Positions 24,940 through 33,697 of a stretch of DNA of 43,151 bases are shown here, piece after piece (position 1 is the stretch's first letter; each line of letters starts with the position of its first letter). The notes under the pieces were generated by a model that saw only the letters and a program-made list of their open reading frames with translations, was not told where the DNA came from and did not search any database. The stretch lies in NCBI GenBank assembly GCA_046724665.1, contig JBKOWZ010000095.1:1-43151 (forward strand), given 5' to 3'. The DNA comes from Actinocrinis sp046724665. GTDB lineage: Bacteria; Actinomycetota; Actinomycetes; Streptomycetales; Catenulisporaceae. Made by a program: the position numbers and the translations under genes.

Positions 24940-26772
24940 ATGAACCGAGACGAGATCGTGACGAAGCGGACGGACACCGACGACCCGGCTGAGCCGGTCG
25001 CCGAGGCCGCCACCGACGCCCCCGACGAGGAGGTCGGCTTCGCGGACGCGGACGCCGGTGTGAACCGGCTGTCCACCGCGCCGCTCGCCGACGCCGACTC
25101 GCCGGTCGCCGTCCCCCGGCTCGGCACGACGGAACTGCTGCGCTGGATGTGGCGGCAGCTGACCTCGATGCGCATCGCGCTGACGCTGCTGTTCCTGCTC
25201 TCGGTCGCCGCCATCCCCGGCTCGCTGCTGCCGCAGCGCGAGATCGACCCGAACAAGGTGCTCCAGTTCCTCGCCGCGCACCGGGGCTGGGGACCGTTCC
25301 TCGACCGGCTCCAGCTGTTCGACGTCTTCGAGTCGGTCTGGTTCGGCGCGATCTACTGCCTGCTGTTCGTCTCGCTGATCGGCTGCATCCTGCCGCGCTC
25401 GCTGGCGCACTACCGGGCCATGCGAGGCGCCCCGCCCGCGGCCCCGCGCAACCTGCGGCGGCTGCCGGTGCACGCCTCGTTCCAAACCACCGCGCCCGCC
25501 GACGAGGCGCTGGCTGCGGCGGGCAAGCGGCTCAAGGGCCGCCGGTTCCGCACCGTGACCGGCTCGGACGCCGCCGGCAGCTGGGTCGCCGCCGAGAAGG
25601 GCTACCTGCGCGAGACCGGAAACCTGCTGTTCCACCTCTCGCTGATCGGCATCCTCGCCGCGGTCGCGATCGGCCACTTCTTCGGCTTCAAGGGCGCCCG
25701 CCTGGTGACTGAGGGCACCGGCTTCTGCAACACGGTCGCCGGGTACGACACGCTGACGATGGGTCAGGCGGTCACCGCGGCGGACCTGCCGCCGTTCTGC
25801 ATCCGGCTGAACAAGTTCAGCGCCACCTATCAGGAGAGCGGCGACCAACTCGGCCAGCCGCGCACCTTCGACGCGTACGTCAGCTACCGCGCCACGCCGA
25901 ACAGCAGGCCGCAGGACGTGGACGTCAAGGTCAACGACCCGATCTCGGTCAACGGCACCAACGTCTTCCTGGAGGGCCACGGCTACGCGCCGGTCGTCAC
26001 GGTGCGGGACGGAACCGGCCGGGTCGTGTTCGACGGCCCGGTCACCTTCCTCGGCATGGACGCGAACTTCACCTCGAACGGCGCGATCAAGGTGCCGGAC
26101 GCGAAGCCCAAGGGCCTCGGCTTCCAGGGCTGGCTGCTGCCGACCGCGGTCCGGCTGCCCGGCTCGATGCCCGCCTCGGTGTTCCCGGCGCCGCAGAATC
26201 CGGAGCTGATCCTGGCCGCGTACGCCGGCGACCTGGGCATGGACGGCAACGGCGCGCAGAGCGTGTACACGCTCGACGTGAGCAAGATGACCCAGCTCGA
26301 CGTCAAGAGCAAGACGAACCCGGCGGCCGGCAACGCGCTGGAGCTGACGGTCGGCCAGACCGCGACGCTGCCGAACGGCCTCGGTTCGATCACCTTCGAC
26401 GGGGTCAGGCAGTGGGCGCAGTTCAACGTCGCCTACGACCCCGGCCAGCCGATCGCGCTCGGCTCCGCCGCGGCGGCCGTGCTCGGGCTGCTCGGCTCGC
26501 TGGGCATCCGCCGCCGCCGGATCTGGGTGCGGATCACCGAGCGGTCCGACGGCACTCGGCTGGTCGAGGTGGCCGGCCTGGCCCGCACCGAGGGCGCCAC
26601 GCCGACCGGCGAGGTCACGGACGCCGCCGAGGCGCTGGCCGCGCAACTCACCGTCGCCGCGCCGGCGGACGGCGACGGTCCGTCGGATCCGCCGCAGACC
26701 GGACTGCCGAGACAACAGACAGCACAGACTTCGCAGCGCAAGTCCACCCCGCGCACTGGAGCGTCCGCGTGA
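24940..26772 (+). CDS. resB: ResB-like cytochrome c synthase subunit
   Basis: About 610 aa. An acidic N-terminal tail (about 60 residues) precedes transmembrane segments near residues 78-97, 125-150 and 225-245; a large extracytoplasmic domain follows, and a last helix lies near residue 510. Family motifs include LTSMRIALTLLFLLSVAAIP, GSLLPQR, and LFHLSLIGILAAVAIGHFFG followed by KGARLVTEG. ResB and CcsB together form the System II synthase that attaches haem to apocytochrome c. I chose the ATG at 24940; a GTG at 24919 that overlaps the ccdA stop would add seven residues. The C-terminal tail is low-complexity. The GTGA at its stop starts ccsB. Confidence 0.95.
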   Translation: MNRDEIVTKRTDTDDPAEPVAEAATDAPDEEVGFADADAGVNRLSTAPLADADSPVAVPRLGTTELLRWMWRQLTSMRIALTLLFLLSVAAIPGSLLPQREIDPNKVLQFLAAHRGWGPFLDRLQLFDVFESVWFGAIYCLLFVSLIGCILPRSLAHYRAMRGAPPAAPRNLRRLPVHASFQTTAPADEALAAAGKRLKGRRFRTVTGSDAAGSWVAAEKGYLRETGNLLFHLSLIGILAAVAIGHFFGFKGARLVTEGTGFCNTVAGYDTLTMGQAVTAADLPPFCIRLNKFSATYQESGDQLGQPRTFDAYVSYRATPNSRPQDVDVKVNDPISVNGTNVFLEGHGYAPVVTVRDGTGRVVFDGPVTFLGMDANFTSNGAIKVPDAKPKGLGFQGWLLPTAVRLPGSMPASVFPAPQNPELILAAYAGDLGMDGNGAQSVYTLDVSKMTQLDVKSKTNPAAGNALELTVGQTATLPNGLGSITFDGVRQWAQFNVAYDPGQPIALGSAAAAVLGLLGSLGIRRRRIWVRITERSDGTRLVEVAGLARTEGATPTGEVTDAAEALAAQLTVAAPADGDGPSDPPQTGLPRQQTAQTSQRKSTPRTGASA

Positions 26773-27794
26773 CCATCAACGAGAACTTCGCGCACTACAG
26801 TAACCTGTTCGTCGCGCTGGCCCTGGTCGCCTACGCGGCGGCGTTCTTCGGGTACTGCGCCGAATGGGCCTTCGGCTCGCGCTCCCGCATCGGCGCGAAG
26901 GCCGCCGCGGTAGGGCGGGAAAGCGCGGTGGCGCGTGCCCAGCAGGAGGCGACCCTGTCGGTCGGCTCGTCGGGCGTCGCGGTGCTGACGCGCACGGCGC
27001 AGGAGGACGAGGAGCCCACGGTCGCCGGCGGCTCGCTGCGCGCCGAGGTCCTCGGCCGTTTCGCCGTGATGGCCACGGTGATCGGCTTCGGGATGCACGC
27101 CGCCGGGATGCTCTTCCGCGGTCTGGCCGCGCACCGCGTGCCGTGGGCGAACATGTACGAGTTCTCCTCCACCGCCGCGCTGGCGATGACCTTCGCCTAT
27201 CTCGTGCTGCTTGGCCTGAACCGCAGGGCGCGCTGGCTCGGCCTGCCGGTCTCGTTCATCGTGCTGCTCACGCTCGGCCTCGCGTACACGGTGCTCTACA
27301 CCGACGCCGAGGAACTGGTTCCGGCGCTGCACTCCTACTGGCTGTACATCCACGTCACCGCGGCCGTGCTGTCCACCGGCGCGTTCGGCGTCTCGACGGT
27401 CGCCACGGTCCTGTACCTGGTCAAGTCGGCCACCGAGGAGGGGAAGCTGTCGCGGCTGAGCGGCGTGCTCGAGCGCGTACCCTCCTCCGGGACGCTTGAC
27501 CGCACCGCGTACCGCGTCATCGCGTTCATCTTCCCGCTGTGGACTTTCGCGGTGATCGCCGGCGCGATCTGGGCGCAGAAGGCCTGGGGCCGCTACTGGG
27601 GCTGGGACCCCAAGGAGACCTGGTCGTTCATCGTCTGGGTGATCTACGCGGCGTATCTGCACGCGCGGGCCACGCACGGCTGGAAGGGGCGCGCGGCCGC
27701 CTGGATCGCGCTGGCCGCGTTCATGTGCGTCATGTTCAACTACTTTGGCGTCAACGTCCTGATCTCTGGCAAGCACAGCTACGCCGGCCTGTAG
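26769..27794 (+). CDS. ccsB: Cytochrome c biogenesis protein CcsB (CcsA/CcmC-type haem handler)
   Basis: 341 aa, eight or so transmembrane segments. The tryptophan-rich WWD signature WGRYWGWDPKETWSFIVWVI is complete, and conserved His residues that ligand haem are in GMHAAGMLFRG, LHSYWLYIHVTAAV and SGKHSYAGL. It brings haem to the outside and, with ResB, joins it to apocytochrome c. The GTG start overlaps the resB stop by 4 bp. This is the last gene of the maturation operon; 160 bp with no clear terminator separate it from the LCP gene. Confidence 0.96.
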   Translation: MTINENFAHYSNLFVALALVAYAAAFFGYCAEWAFGSRSRIGAKAAAVGRESAVARAQQEATLSVGSSGVAVLTRTAQEDEEPTVAGGSLRAEVLGRFAVMATVIGFGMHAAGMLFRGLAAHRVPWANMYEFSSTAALAMTFAYLVLLGLNRRARWLGLPVSFIVLLTLGLAYTVLYTDAEELVPALHSYWLYIHVTAAVLSTGAFGVSTVATVLYLVKSATEEGKLSRLSGVLERVPSSGTLDRTAYRVIAFIFPLWTFAVIAGAIWAQKAWGRYWGWDPKETWSFIVWVIYAAYLHARATHGWKGRAAAWIALAAFMCVMFNYFGVNVLISGKHSYAGL

Positions 27795-27954
27795 ATCCGG
27801 GCCTTCCCGACCGCTCGTCCACGGTCCGCGGCGCACGCTCCGGCAACCGGCCCAGGTCCCCGAGCGTCCTCAACAAGAAATGAGGGCCTGAGCACGGCAG
27901 CGGGCCTGAACCGCTACTACCCCTCCTCGCGCCGGCGGAAGGAAGTCTGACCCG

Positions 27955-30078
27955 ATGAGCGACGATCGCGGCTGGTACCCGGAATACGGGTCCGACGACC
28001 GCGGTGGAGAGGGACGATACCGGGAAGAGCCTGGTTACGACCCTTACGCACAGGGTCAGCGTTCAGGCCGTCCCGTGCGCGGTAACGGCCAGCCGCCGTA
28101 CGGCGCCGATCGGGGAGGGCAGCCACCGCGCGATCTGTACCAGGCGCCGAGGCCTCCGCAACCGCGACAGTCGCAGCCGCCGCAGCAGCCGTGGTCTGCC
28201 GGCGATGCGTATGGCCGCCGGGACGATGACGGGTACGGCGACGATGGGTACGGCGCCGGCGGCAGGTACGGCAACGGCCGTGGCCGCCCCGTGGACGCGT
28301 ACCCCAGCCGCGACCGGTACGGCGACGCCGATGAGGACGCCTGGACGCCGCGTGCCCGAGGAAGCCGTGACCAGGCGCGGGGCGGCGATCGCAGGGCCGC
28401 CGCGGCATCCGGTTCGGTGGGCCTCAGGCCGGGTGCGGCCCATTCCGGTCGTATCGGCGACGGCAACGTCAACGAGGACATCGACCTCGACGAGATCGAC
28501 CCCTCCGGCCACGCCCGGCGCGCCGCGTCCATGCCCGGCGGCAAGAAGCCGCAGACGCGCAAGCGCAAGATCATCAAGTGGACCGCGATCGGCGTTTCCA
28601 GCGCGCTGGTGCTGATACTCGCCATCGGCGCGTACGTGATCCTGCACCTGACCGGGAACATCAAGCACACCGCGCTGCTCCAGAGCGGCGTGAGCCAGGC
28701 CCCCGAACCGGTGGACAAGTACGGCCGCTCCCCGCTCAACATCCTGGTGATCGGCTCGGACACGCGCAGCAGCGCCGCGAACTGCAAGATCGGCGGTCGC
28801 TGCGGCCCCGGTGCGAACGCGGACGTGGAGATGGTCGTGCACCTGTCCGCCGACCGCTCCAACGCCACGGTCATGTCCATACCTCGCGACACCATCGTCA
28901 TGCTGCCGCATTGCACCGACCCGGCGACGCACGTGTCCGGCGGCGGCTTCACCTCGACGATCAACAGCTCGCTGCAATGGGGACCGTCGTGCACGGTCAC
29001 CACGGTGCACCAGCTGACCGGGCTGACCATCGACCACTTCGTGATGGTGGACTTCGTCGGCGTCGAGACGATGTCCAACGCACTCGGCGGCGTGCAGGTC
29101 TGCGTCACCGACAGCATGTACGACCCGGACTCGCACCTGAGGCTGCACAAGGGACAGAACAAGGTGCAGGGCGCCAGCGCGCTGGCGTTCGTCCGTTCCC
29201 GCCACGGCTTCTACGACGGATCGGACCTCGGCCGGGAGAAGGCTCAGCACTACTTCCTCTCCGGAATGATCCGGCAGGTGCGGGCCACGATGAACCTGAC
29301 CGAATTCACCACCCTCTACAAGGTGGCCGACGCGGCGACCAAGGCGCTGACCGTGGACGACGGGCTGAGCGGTGTCACCGGGATCGAGGGCCTTGCGGTA
29401 ACGATGAACCGGGTGCCGACCAACCGGATCTCGTTCGTCACCATGCCGTGGGACCTGGACCCGCACAACCAGGCACACGTGGTGCCCGCTCAGCCCTATG
29501 CGGACCAGATGTTCCGCAACATCGGCAACGACGTCGCCTATTCGGCCGGATCGAGCACGGCGAGCAAGTCGGCCGCTCCGCAGACCTCAGCCAAGCCTTC
29601 CACCGAGGCGCCACAGGCGGTGGTCTCGCCGACGGTCGCGGTGAACAAGGCCGCGGTGCACCTTCAGGTCTTCAACGGCAGCGGCGCCTCCGGCCGGGCG
29701 AGCACGGTCAGGGACGCGCTGGTCAACGACGGATTCTCGCTCACCACGGTCGCCGGCAACGCGAGCGCGGCGAAGAACACGAAGATCTACTATCCGTCCA
29801 CCCGCGCCGACTCGGCGGCCACGGTCGCGTACACGCTGGGGCTGCCGTCCTCGGCGCTGGTCGAGTCGAACGCGTACTCCCAGGTGACCCTGGTCATCGG
29901 CGCGGACTGGACGTCGGGCACGACCTTCGGCGCCGCCGCAGGCCCGGCCTCCGGGACCGGCGGCTCGGCGAACACCACACCGACCGCGGCCGCGTCCGCC
30001 CCGGCGGTCTCCTCCCTGCTGAACGCCGCGACGACCGGTGGCTGCGTGAGCGTGAACCCGCACTACGCCACTCACTAG
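27955..30078 (+). CDS. LytR-CpsA-Psr (LCP) cell-wall glycopolymer ligase
   Basis: 707 aa. The cytoplasmic N-terminus of about 205 residues is rich in Gly, Arg, Asp, Tyr and Pro and probably disordered. One transmembrane helix follows (about 207-231, KWTAIGVSSALVLILAIGAY). The LCP domain (about 250-430) shows NILVIGSDTRS, NADVEMVVHLSADRSNATVM, SIPRDT, FVMVDFVGVETMSNALGGVQ and ALAFVRSRHGFYDGSDLGRE, with the Arg/Asp residues that bind pyrophosphate-lipid substrates. A LytR C-terminal domain lies near 560-650 (VHLQVFNGSGASGRASTVRD). LCP enzymes attach wall polymers such as arabinogalactan or teichoic-like chains to peptidoglycan. GGAAGGAAG precedes the ATG. Confidence 0.95.
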   Translation: MSDDRGWYPEYGSDDRGGEGRYREEPGYDPYAQGQRSGRPVRGNGQPPYGADRGGQPPRDLYQAPRPPQPRQSQPPQQPWSAGDAYGRRDDDGYGDDGYGAGGRYGNGRGRPVDAYPSRDRYGDADEDAWTPRARGSRDQARGGDRRAAAASGSVGLRPGAAHSGRIGDGNVNEDIDLDEIDPSGHARRAASMPGGKKPQTRKRKIIKWTAIGVSSALVLILAIGAYVILHLTGNIKHTALLQSGVSQAPEPVDKYGRSPLNILVIGSDTRSSAANCKIGGRCGPGANADVEMVVHLSADRSNATVMSIPRDTIVMLPHCTDPATHVSGGGFTSTINSSLQWGPSCTVTTVHQLTGLTIDHFVMVDFVGVETMSNALGGVQVCVTDSMYDPDSHLRLHKGQNKVQGASALAFVRSRHGFYDGSDLGREKAQHYFLSGMIRQVRATMNLTEFTTLYKVADAATKALTVDDGLSGVTGIEGLAVTMNRVPTNRISFVTMPWDLDPHNQAHVVPAQPYADQMFRNIGNDVAYSAGSSTASKSAAPQTSAKPSTEAPQAVVSPTVAVNKAAVHLQVFNGSGASGRASTVRDALVNDGFSLTTVAGNASAAKNTKIYYPSTRADSAATVAYTLGLPSSALVESNAYSQVTLVIGADWTSGTTFGAAAGPASGTGGSANTTPTAAASAPAVSSLLNAATTGGCVSVNPHYATH

Positions 30079-30107
30079 TGCCACAGCACCAAGCGGCGGC
30101 AAGCACG

Positions 30108-30119
30108 CACAATGGTGCG
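30108..30119 (+). promoter_or_regulatory. Candidate -10 for the RibD-like gene
   Basis: CACAAT (30108-30113) lies exactly 6 nt before the GTG start at 30120, with no ribosome-binding site between. It fits the leaderless pattern seen elsewhere in this window. Confidence 0.35.
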
Positions 30120-31226
30120 GTGGTAACGCAGCAAACGGCGGCCTCACGGCCCTGGGTCATTCTCAGCTTCACCACGTCGCTGGACGGCTATCTTGACGAC
30201 ACGACGTCGCGGCGGCTTCTGCTGTCGAACGACGCCGACTTCGATCGTGTGGACGAGCTCAGGGCATCGGTGGACGCGATTCTCGTCGGCGCGGGCACGG
30301 TGCGTGCGGACGACCCGAGACTGCTCGTTCGTTCGCCGCAGCGACGTGCCGCGCGTATAGCGCGCGGTAAGCCGGAAAGCCCGCTGCGCGTTGTCGTCGT
30401 CGGCGCCGGTGAGATCGACCGCGACGCGGCCGTCTTCACCGCACCAGCCGCCGAGACGGCGGTGTACTCCGGCCGACCGGTCCACTTGGGCGCCCTGCTC
30501 GACGACCTGGCCAGGCGCGGTGTGCGGCGGCTGATGGTCGAAGGCGGCGCCACGGTGCTTACCCGGTTTCTCGCTGAGGACCTCGCAGACGAGATCCAGG
30601 TCTCCGTCGCGCCGTTCCTGATCGGCGACCCGGCCGCACCGCGTGCCTTCGGTCCGGCGAGCTATGCGCAATCACCCGATCGACGGATGATCCTGGTCGA
30701 CACACGTGCCGTCGGCGACGTCCAGTTCTCCCGGTATCTGGTCAACCACACGCCGACACAGCCCGCCGACTACGACGTGCACTTGCTGCGCCTCGCCGTC
30801 GAACTGTCGCGATCCTGCCCGCCGGCCAGCGGTGCGTACTCGGTCGGCGCGATCGTTGCTGATGCGCAGGGTGCGGTGATCTCCACCGGCTACTCCCGCG
30901 AAATGCTGCGAGGACTCGGCGACCCGGACAAGAACCACGCCGAGGAGGTCGCCCTCGCCAAGCTCGATCCGGCCGACCCTCGGCTGAAGACCGCGACCAT
31001 GTACACCTCGCTCGAACCCTGCTCGCCGCGCGCGTCCCGGCCGCTCAGCTGCACCGACCACATCCTGGCCGCCGGCATCCCGCGCGTCGTGCTCGCGCTG
31101 CGTGAACCCGCGCTGCTCGCGGTGTGCGACGGCGCGGACCGGCTGCGCGCGGCCGGAGTCGAGGTGGTCGAGCTGCCGGAGCTCGCCGAGCAGGTGCGGG
31201 CCGTCAACGCCCACCTGCTCGGTTGA
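30120..31226 (+). CDS. RibD-like fusion in reversed order: reductase then deaminase
   Basis: About 368 aa. Residues 10-205 are a RibD C-terminal/dihydrofolate-reductase-like domain (WVILSFTTSLDGYLDD, VDAILVGAGTVRADDPRL, RRLMVEGGATVLTRFL). Residues 220-368 are a cytidine/deoxycytidylate-deaminase-type domain with zinc ligands in NHAEE (H273, catalytic E275) and LEPCS-x9-C (C301, C311). Classical RibD has the deaminase first. Both catalytic motifs look intact, so a role in riboflavin synthesis or modification of a related pyrimidine is plausible. The frame is open far upstream inside the LCP gene, but the GTG at 30120 is the only sensible start. Substrate is unproven. Confidence 0.9.
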   Translation: MVTQQTAASRPWVILSFTTSLDGYLDDTTSRRLLLSNDADFDRVDELRASVDAILVGAGTVRADDPRLLVRSPQRRAARIARGKPESPLRVVVVGAGEIDRDAAVFTAPAAETAVYSGRPVHLGALLDDLARRGVRRLMVEGGATVLTRFLAEDLADEIQVSVAPFLIGDPAAPRAFGPASYAQSPDRRMILVDTRAVGDVQFSRYLVNHTPTQPADYDVHLLRLAVELSRSCPPASGAYSVGAIVADAQGAVISTGYSREMLRGLGDPDKNHAEEVALAKLDPADPRLKTATMYTSLEPCSPRASRPLSCTDHILAAGIPRVVLALREPALLAVCDGADRLRAAGVEVVELPELAEQVRAVNAHLLG

Positions 31227-31239
31227 ACCGCACCGCGTG

Positions 31240-31251
31240 GATACTTGTCGC
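31240..31251 (+). promoter_or_regulatory. Candidate -10 for the ubiD-type gene
   Basis: GATACT (31240-31245) is exactly 6 nt before the ATG at 31252, in the short 25-bp gap after the RibD-like gene. No ribosome-binding site is visible, so the menaquinone genes may have their own leaderless transcript here. Confidence 0.45.
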
Positions 31252-32703
31252 ATGGCCTACGAAGATCTGCGCTCGTTCCTCAAGACGCTCGAGCGCGAGG
31301 GGGAGCTGCGGCGGATCAAGGTCCAGGTCGATCCCTACCTCGAGGTCGGCGAGATCACCGACCGGGTGCAGAAGGAGCACGGCCCCGCGCTGCTGTTCGA
31401 GAACGTCAAGGGCTCCGAGCTGCCGCTGGCGATGAACGTCTTCGGCACGCGGCGCCGGCTGTGCCTCGCCCTCGGCATCAAGAGCCTCGACGAGATCGGC
31501 GACCGGATCGGCGAGCTGCTCAAGCCCGAACTGCCGCAGGGCCTTTCCGGCTTCAAGGACGCGCTCGGCAAGGTGGCGCAGCTGCGCTCCGTGCCGCCGA
31601 AGCACGTCAAAGGCGCCCCTTGTCAGCAGATCGTACTGACGGATGATCAGGTCGATCTCAACGCACTGCCCGCGCTGCACACCTGGCCGCAGGACGGCGG
31701 ATCGTTCTTCAACCTCGGCCTCACACACACCAAGCATCCCCAGACCGGTGCTCGCAACCTCGGCCTCTATCGGCTGCAACGGCACGATGCACGCACCATC
31801 GGCATGCATTGGCAGATCCACAAGGACTCCACGAACCACTACGCGGTCGCGCAACGCCTCGGCGAGCGGCTGCCGGTGGCCATCGCCCTCGGCTGCCCGC
31901 CGGTCGTCACCTACGCCGCGACGGCGCCGCTGCCCGCGGACATCGATGAGTACCTGTTCGCCGGGTTCGTGCAGCGCGAGCGGGTCGAACTCGTCGATTG
32001 CAAGACCGTGCCACTCCAGGTCCCGGCGCACTGCGAGGTCGTGCTCGAGGGCTGGCTCGAGCCCGGCGTAACGCGCCCCGAGGGTCCGTTCGGCGATCAC
32101 ACCGGCTTCTACACGCCGGTCGAGCCGTTCCCCGCGTTGACCGTCACCGCGATGACGATGCGTAAGAACGCGATGCTCCAGTCGATCGTCGTCGGCCGAC
32201 CGCCGACCGAGGACGGACCGCTCGGTAAGGCGACGGAACGGTTCTTCCTGCCCCTGCTCAAGACGATCATCCCGGACATCGTCGATTACGACCTGCCGGA
32301 GACCGGCGGCTTCCACAACTGCGCGATCGTCTCGATCGACAAGCGGTACCCGAAGCACGCGCAGAAGGTGATGCACGCGATCTGGGGCGCGCACCTGATG
32401 TCGCTGACCAAGCTCATCGTCGTCGTGGACGCGGACTGCGACGTGCACGACTACGCCGAGGTCTCCTGGCGCGCCTTCGGCAACGTGGACTACGCGCGCG
32501 ACCTGCTGCTGACCGAGGGGCCGGTGGACCATCTCGACCACGCCTCGTACCAGCAGTTCTGGGGCGGGAAGGCCGGCATCGACGCGACCCGCAAGCTGCC
32601 CGGCGAGGGGTACACGCGCAACGGCGGCTGGCCGGAGATGATCGCCTCGGATCCGGCCACCGCGGCGACCGTGGACCGCCGCTGGAAGGAGTACGGGCTG
32701 TGA
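31252..32703 (+). CDS. ubiD: UbiD-family decarboxylase of menaquinone synthesis
   Basis: About 483 aa. Typical UbiD features: MAYEDLRSFLKTLEREGELR, GPALLFENVKGSELPLAMNV, HTWPQDGGSFFNLGLTHTKH, RPEGPFGDHTGFYTPVEPFP (the catalytic Glu region) and ELVDCKTVPLQVPAHCEVVL. It uses prenylated FMN, supplied by UbiX, to decarboxylate the prenylated 1,4-dihydroxy-6-naphthoate-derived intermediate in the futalosine route (the Streptomyces equivalent has been called MqnL). The prenyltransferase gene begins 13 bp later and a UbiX gene lies 2 kb downstream, matching the Streptomyces order of UbiD, UbiA-type, UbiX, Lrp and MqnE genes. Confidence 0.95.
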   Translation: MAYEDLRSFLKTLEREGELRRIKVQVDPYLEVGEITDRVQKEHGPALLFENVKGSELPLAMNVFGTRRRLCLALGIKSLDEIGDRIGELLKPELPQGLSGFKDALGKVAQLRSVPPKHVKGAPCQQIVLTDDQVDLNALPALHTWPQDGGSFFNLGLTHTKHPQTGARNLGLYRLQRHDARTIGMHWQIHKDSTNHYAVAQRLGERLPVAIALGCPPVVTYAATAPLPADIDEYLFAGFVQRERVELVDCKTVPLQVPAHCEVVLEGWLEPGVTRPEGPFGDHTGFYTPVEPFPALTVTAMTMRKNAMLQSIVVGRPPTEDGPLGKATERFFLPLLKTIIPDIVDYDLPETGGFHNCAIVSIDKRYPKHAQKVMHAIWGAHLMSLTKLIVVVDADCDVHDYAEVSWRAFGNVDYARDLLLTEGPVDHLDHASYQQFWGGKAGIDATRKLPGEGYTRNGGWPEMIASDPATAATVDRRWKEYGL

Positions 32704-32716
32704 AGGACGGGGCATC

Positions 32717-33622
32717 GTGACCGCGTTGGCGGCGCCGGCCGAGACCGTCGGCGAGAAGTTCAAGGCGTTCCGCAGCCTGGTGCTGCTGGAGCATTCGGTC
32801 TTCGCTCTGCCCTTCGCGTTCACCGCCGCGCTGACCGCGATGTTCCGCGCCTCCCGGAGCGTGCACTGGCTGCAACTGCTGCTGATCACGCTGGCGATGG
32901 TCGGCGCGCGCACGTTCGCGATGGCGGTCAACCGGATCATCGACCGGGAGTTCGACGCCAGGAACCCGCGCACCGCCAGGCGCGAACTGGTCACCGGCGT
33001 GCTCACGGTCAAGACGGCCTGGTTCGGCGCGGTCCTGGCCCTCGGCCTGTTCCTCGGCGCCGCCGCCGCGCTCAACACGCTCACGCTCGTGCTCTCGCCG
33101 CTGGCCGTGGTGCCGCTGATCGTGTACCCGTACGGCAAGCGCTTCACGAACGTCCCGCACGCGCTGCTGGCGCTCGCGCAGTCCATCGGCCCGATCGGCG
33201 CGTGGATCGGCGTGACCGGCGCCTGGTCCTGGGACGCGGTCGTGCTCGGCCTCGCGGTCGGCATCTGGATCGGCGGATTCGACCTGATCTTCGCATTGCA
33301 GGACGTGGCGACCGACCGCGAGCAGGGCCTCGGCTCGGTCCCGGCGCGTTGGGGCGTCGCCGCGGCGCTCTCCGGCGCCCGCGTCTCGCACGCGGTGGTC
33401 ATCGCGCTGTTCGTCTGGTTCGGCCTGCTCACCGGCGCGAGCGCGTTCTGGTGGGTCGGCCTGGTGGTCGTCGCCGGGGCGTTCGTGTACGAGCACTCAT
33501 TGCTGCACCCGGACGACCTCTCGCGCCTCAACCGGGCATTCTTCACGGTCAACGGCTTCGTCGGCATCGCATTGTTCTGCTTCGCGCTGCTGGACCTGGC
33601 GGCACGCGGCCTGCGACCGTGA
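32717..33622 (+). CDS. mqnP: UbiA-family prenyltransferase MqnP
   Basis: 301 aa with about eight to nine transmembrane helices. The two Asp-rich motifs that bind Mg-prenyl diphosphate are NRIIDREFDARNPRT and DLIFALQDVATDREQGL. MqnP attaches the polyprenyl tail to 1,4-dihydroxy-6-naphthoate in the futalosine menaquinone pathway. The start is a GTG at 32717 after GACGGGGC. It is co-transcribed with the ubiD-type gene (13-bp gap). A hairpin at 33643-33661 follows its stop. Confidence 0.95.
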   Translation: MTALAAPAETVGEKFKAFRSLVLLEHSVFALPFAFTAALTAMFRASRSVHWLQLLLITLAMVGARTFAMAVNRIIDREFDARNPRTARRELVTGVLTVKTAWFGAVLALGLFLGAAAALNTLTLVLSPLAVVPLIVYPYGKRFTNVPHALLALAQSIGPIGAWIGVTGAWSWDAVVLGLAVGIWIGGFDLIFALQDVATDREQGLGSVPARWGVAAALSGARVSHAVVIALFVWFGLLTGASAFWWVGLVVVAGAFVYEHSLLHPDDLSRLNRAFFTVNGFVGIALFCFALLDLAARGLRP

Positions 33623-33624
33623 CG

Positions 33625-33653
33625 TTGACATAGCGGTACGAAGACGCGAAACT
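33625..33653 (+). promoter_or_regulatory. Candidate promoter of the DUF4328-like gene
   Basis: TTGACA, a perfect -35, is at 33625-33630, and GAAACT (nAnnnT) is at 33648-33653 with a 17-bp spacing. Transcription would begin near 33660, about 38 nt before the ATG at 33698, and the leader contains GGGGG as a possible ribosome-binding site. Confidence 0.5.
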
Positions 33654-33661
33654 ATCGCGTC
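33643..33661 (+). terminator. Hairpin after mqnP
   Basis: A perfect 7-bp stem, GACGCGA (33643-33649) and TCGCGTC (33655-33661), has a 5-nt loop, 20 bp after the mqnP stop. It overlaps the -10 of the promoter proposed for the next gene, so it could instead be an operator. Confidence 0.5.
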
Positions 33662-33697
33662 CTGATTCAACATTTCAACGTACTTATCGGGGGAACC

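Noticed and set aside
28578..30119. Long upstream extension of the RibD-like protein through the LCP gene
   Set aside because: It is out of frame with the LCP coding sequence and has no domain; the protein clearly begins at the GTG at 30120.
31204..33567. Minus-strand open frame (787 codons) opposite ubiD and mqnP
   Set aside because: Pure shadow of two conserved genes; no domain or start signal.
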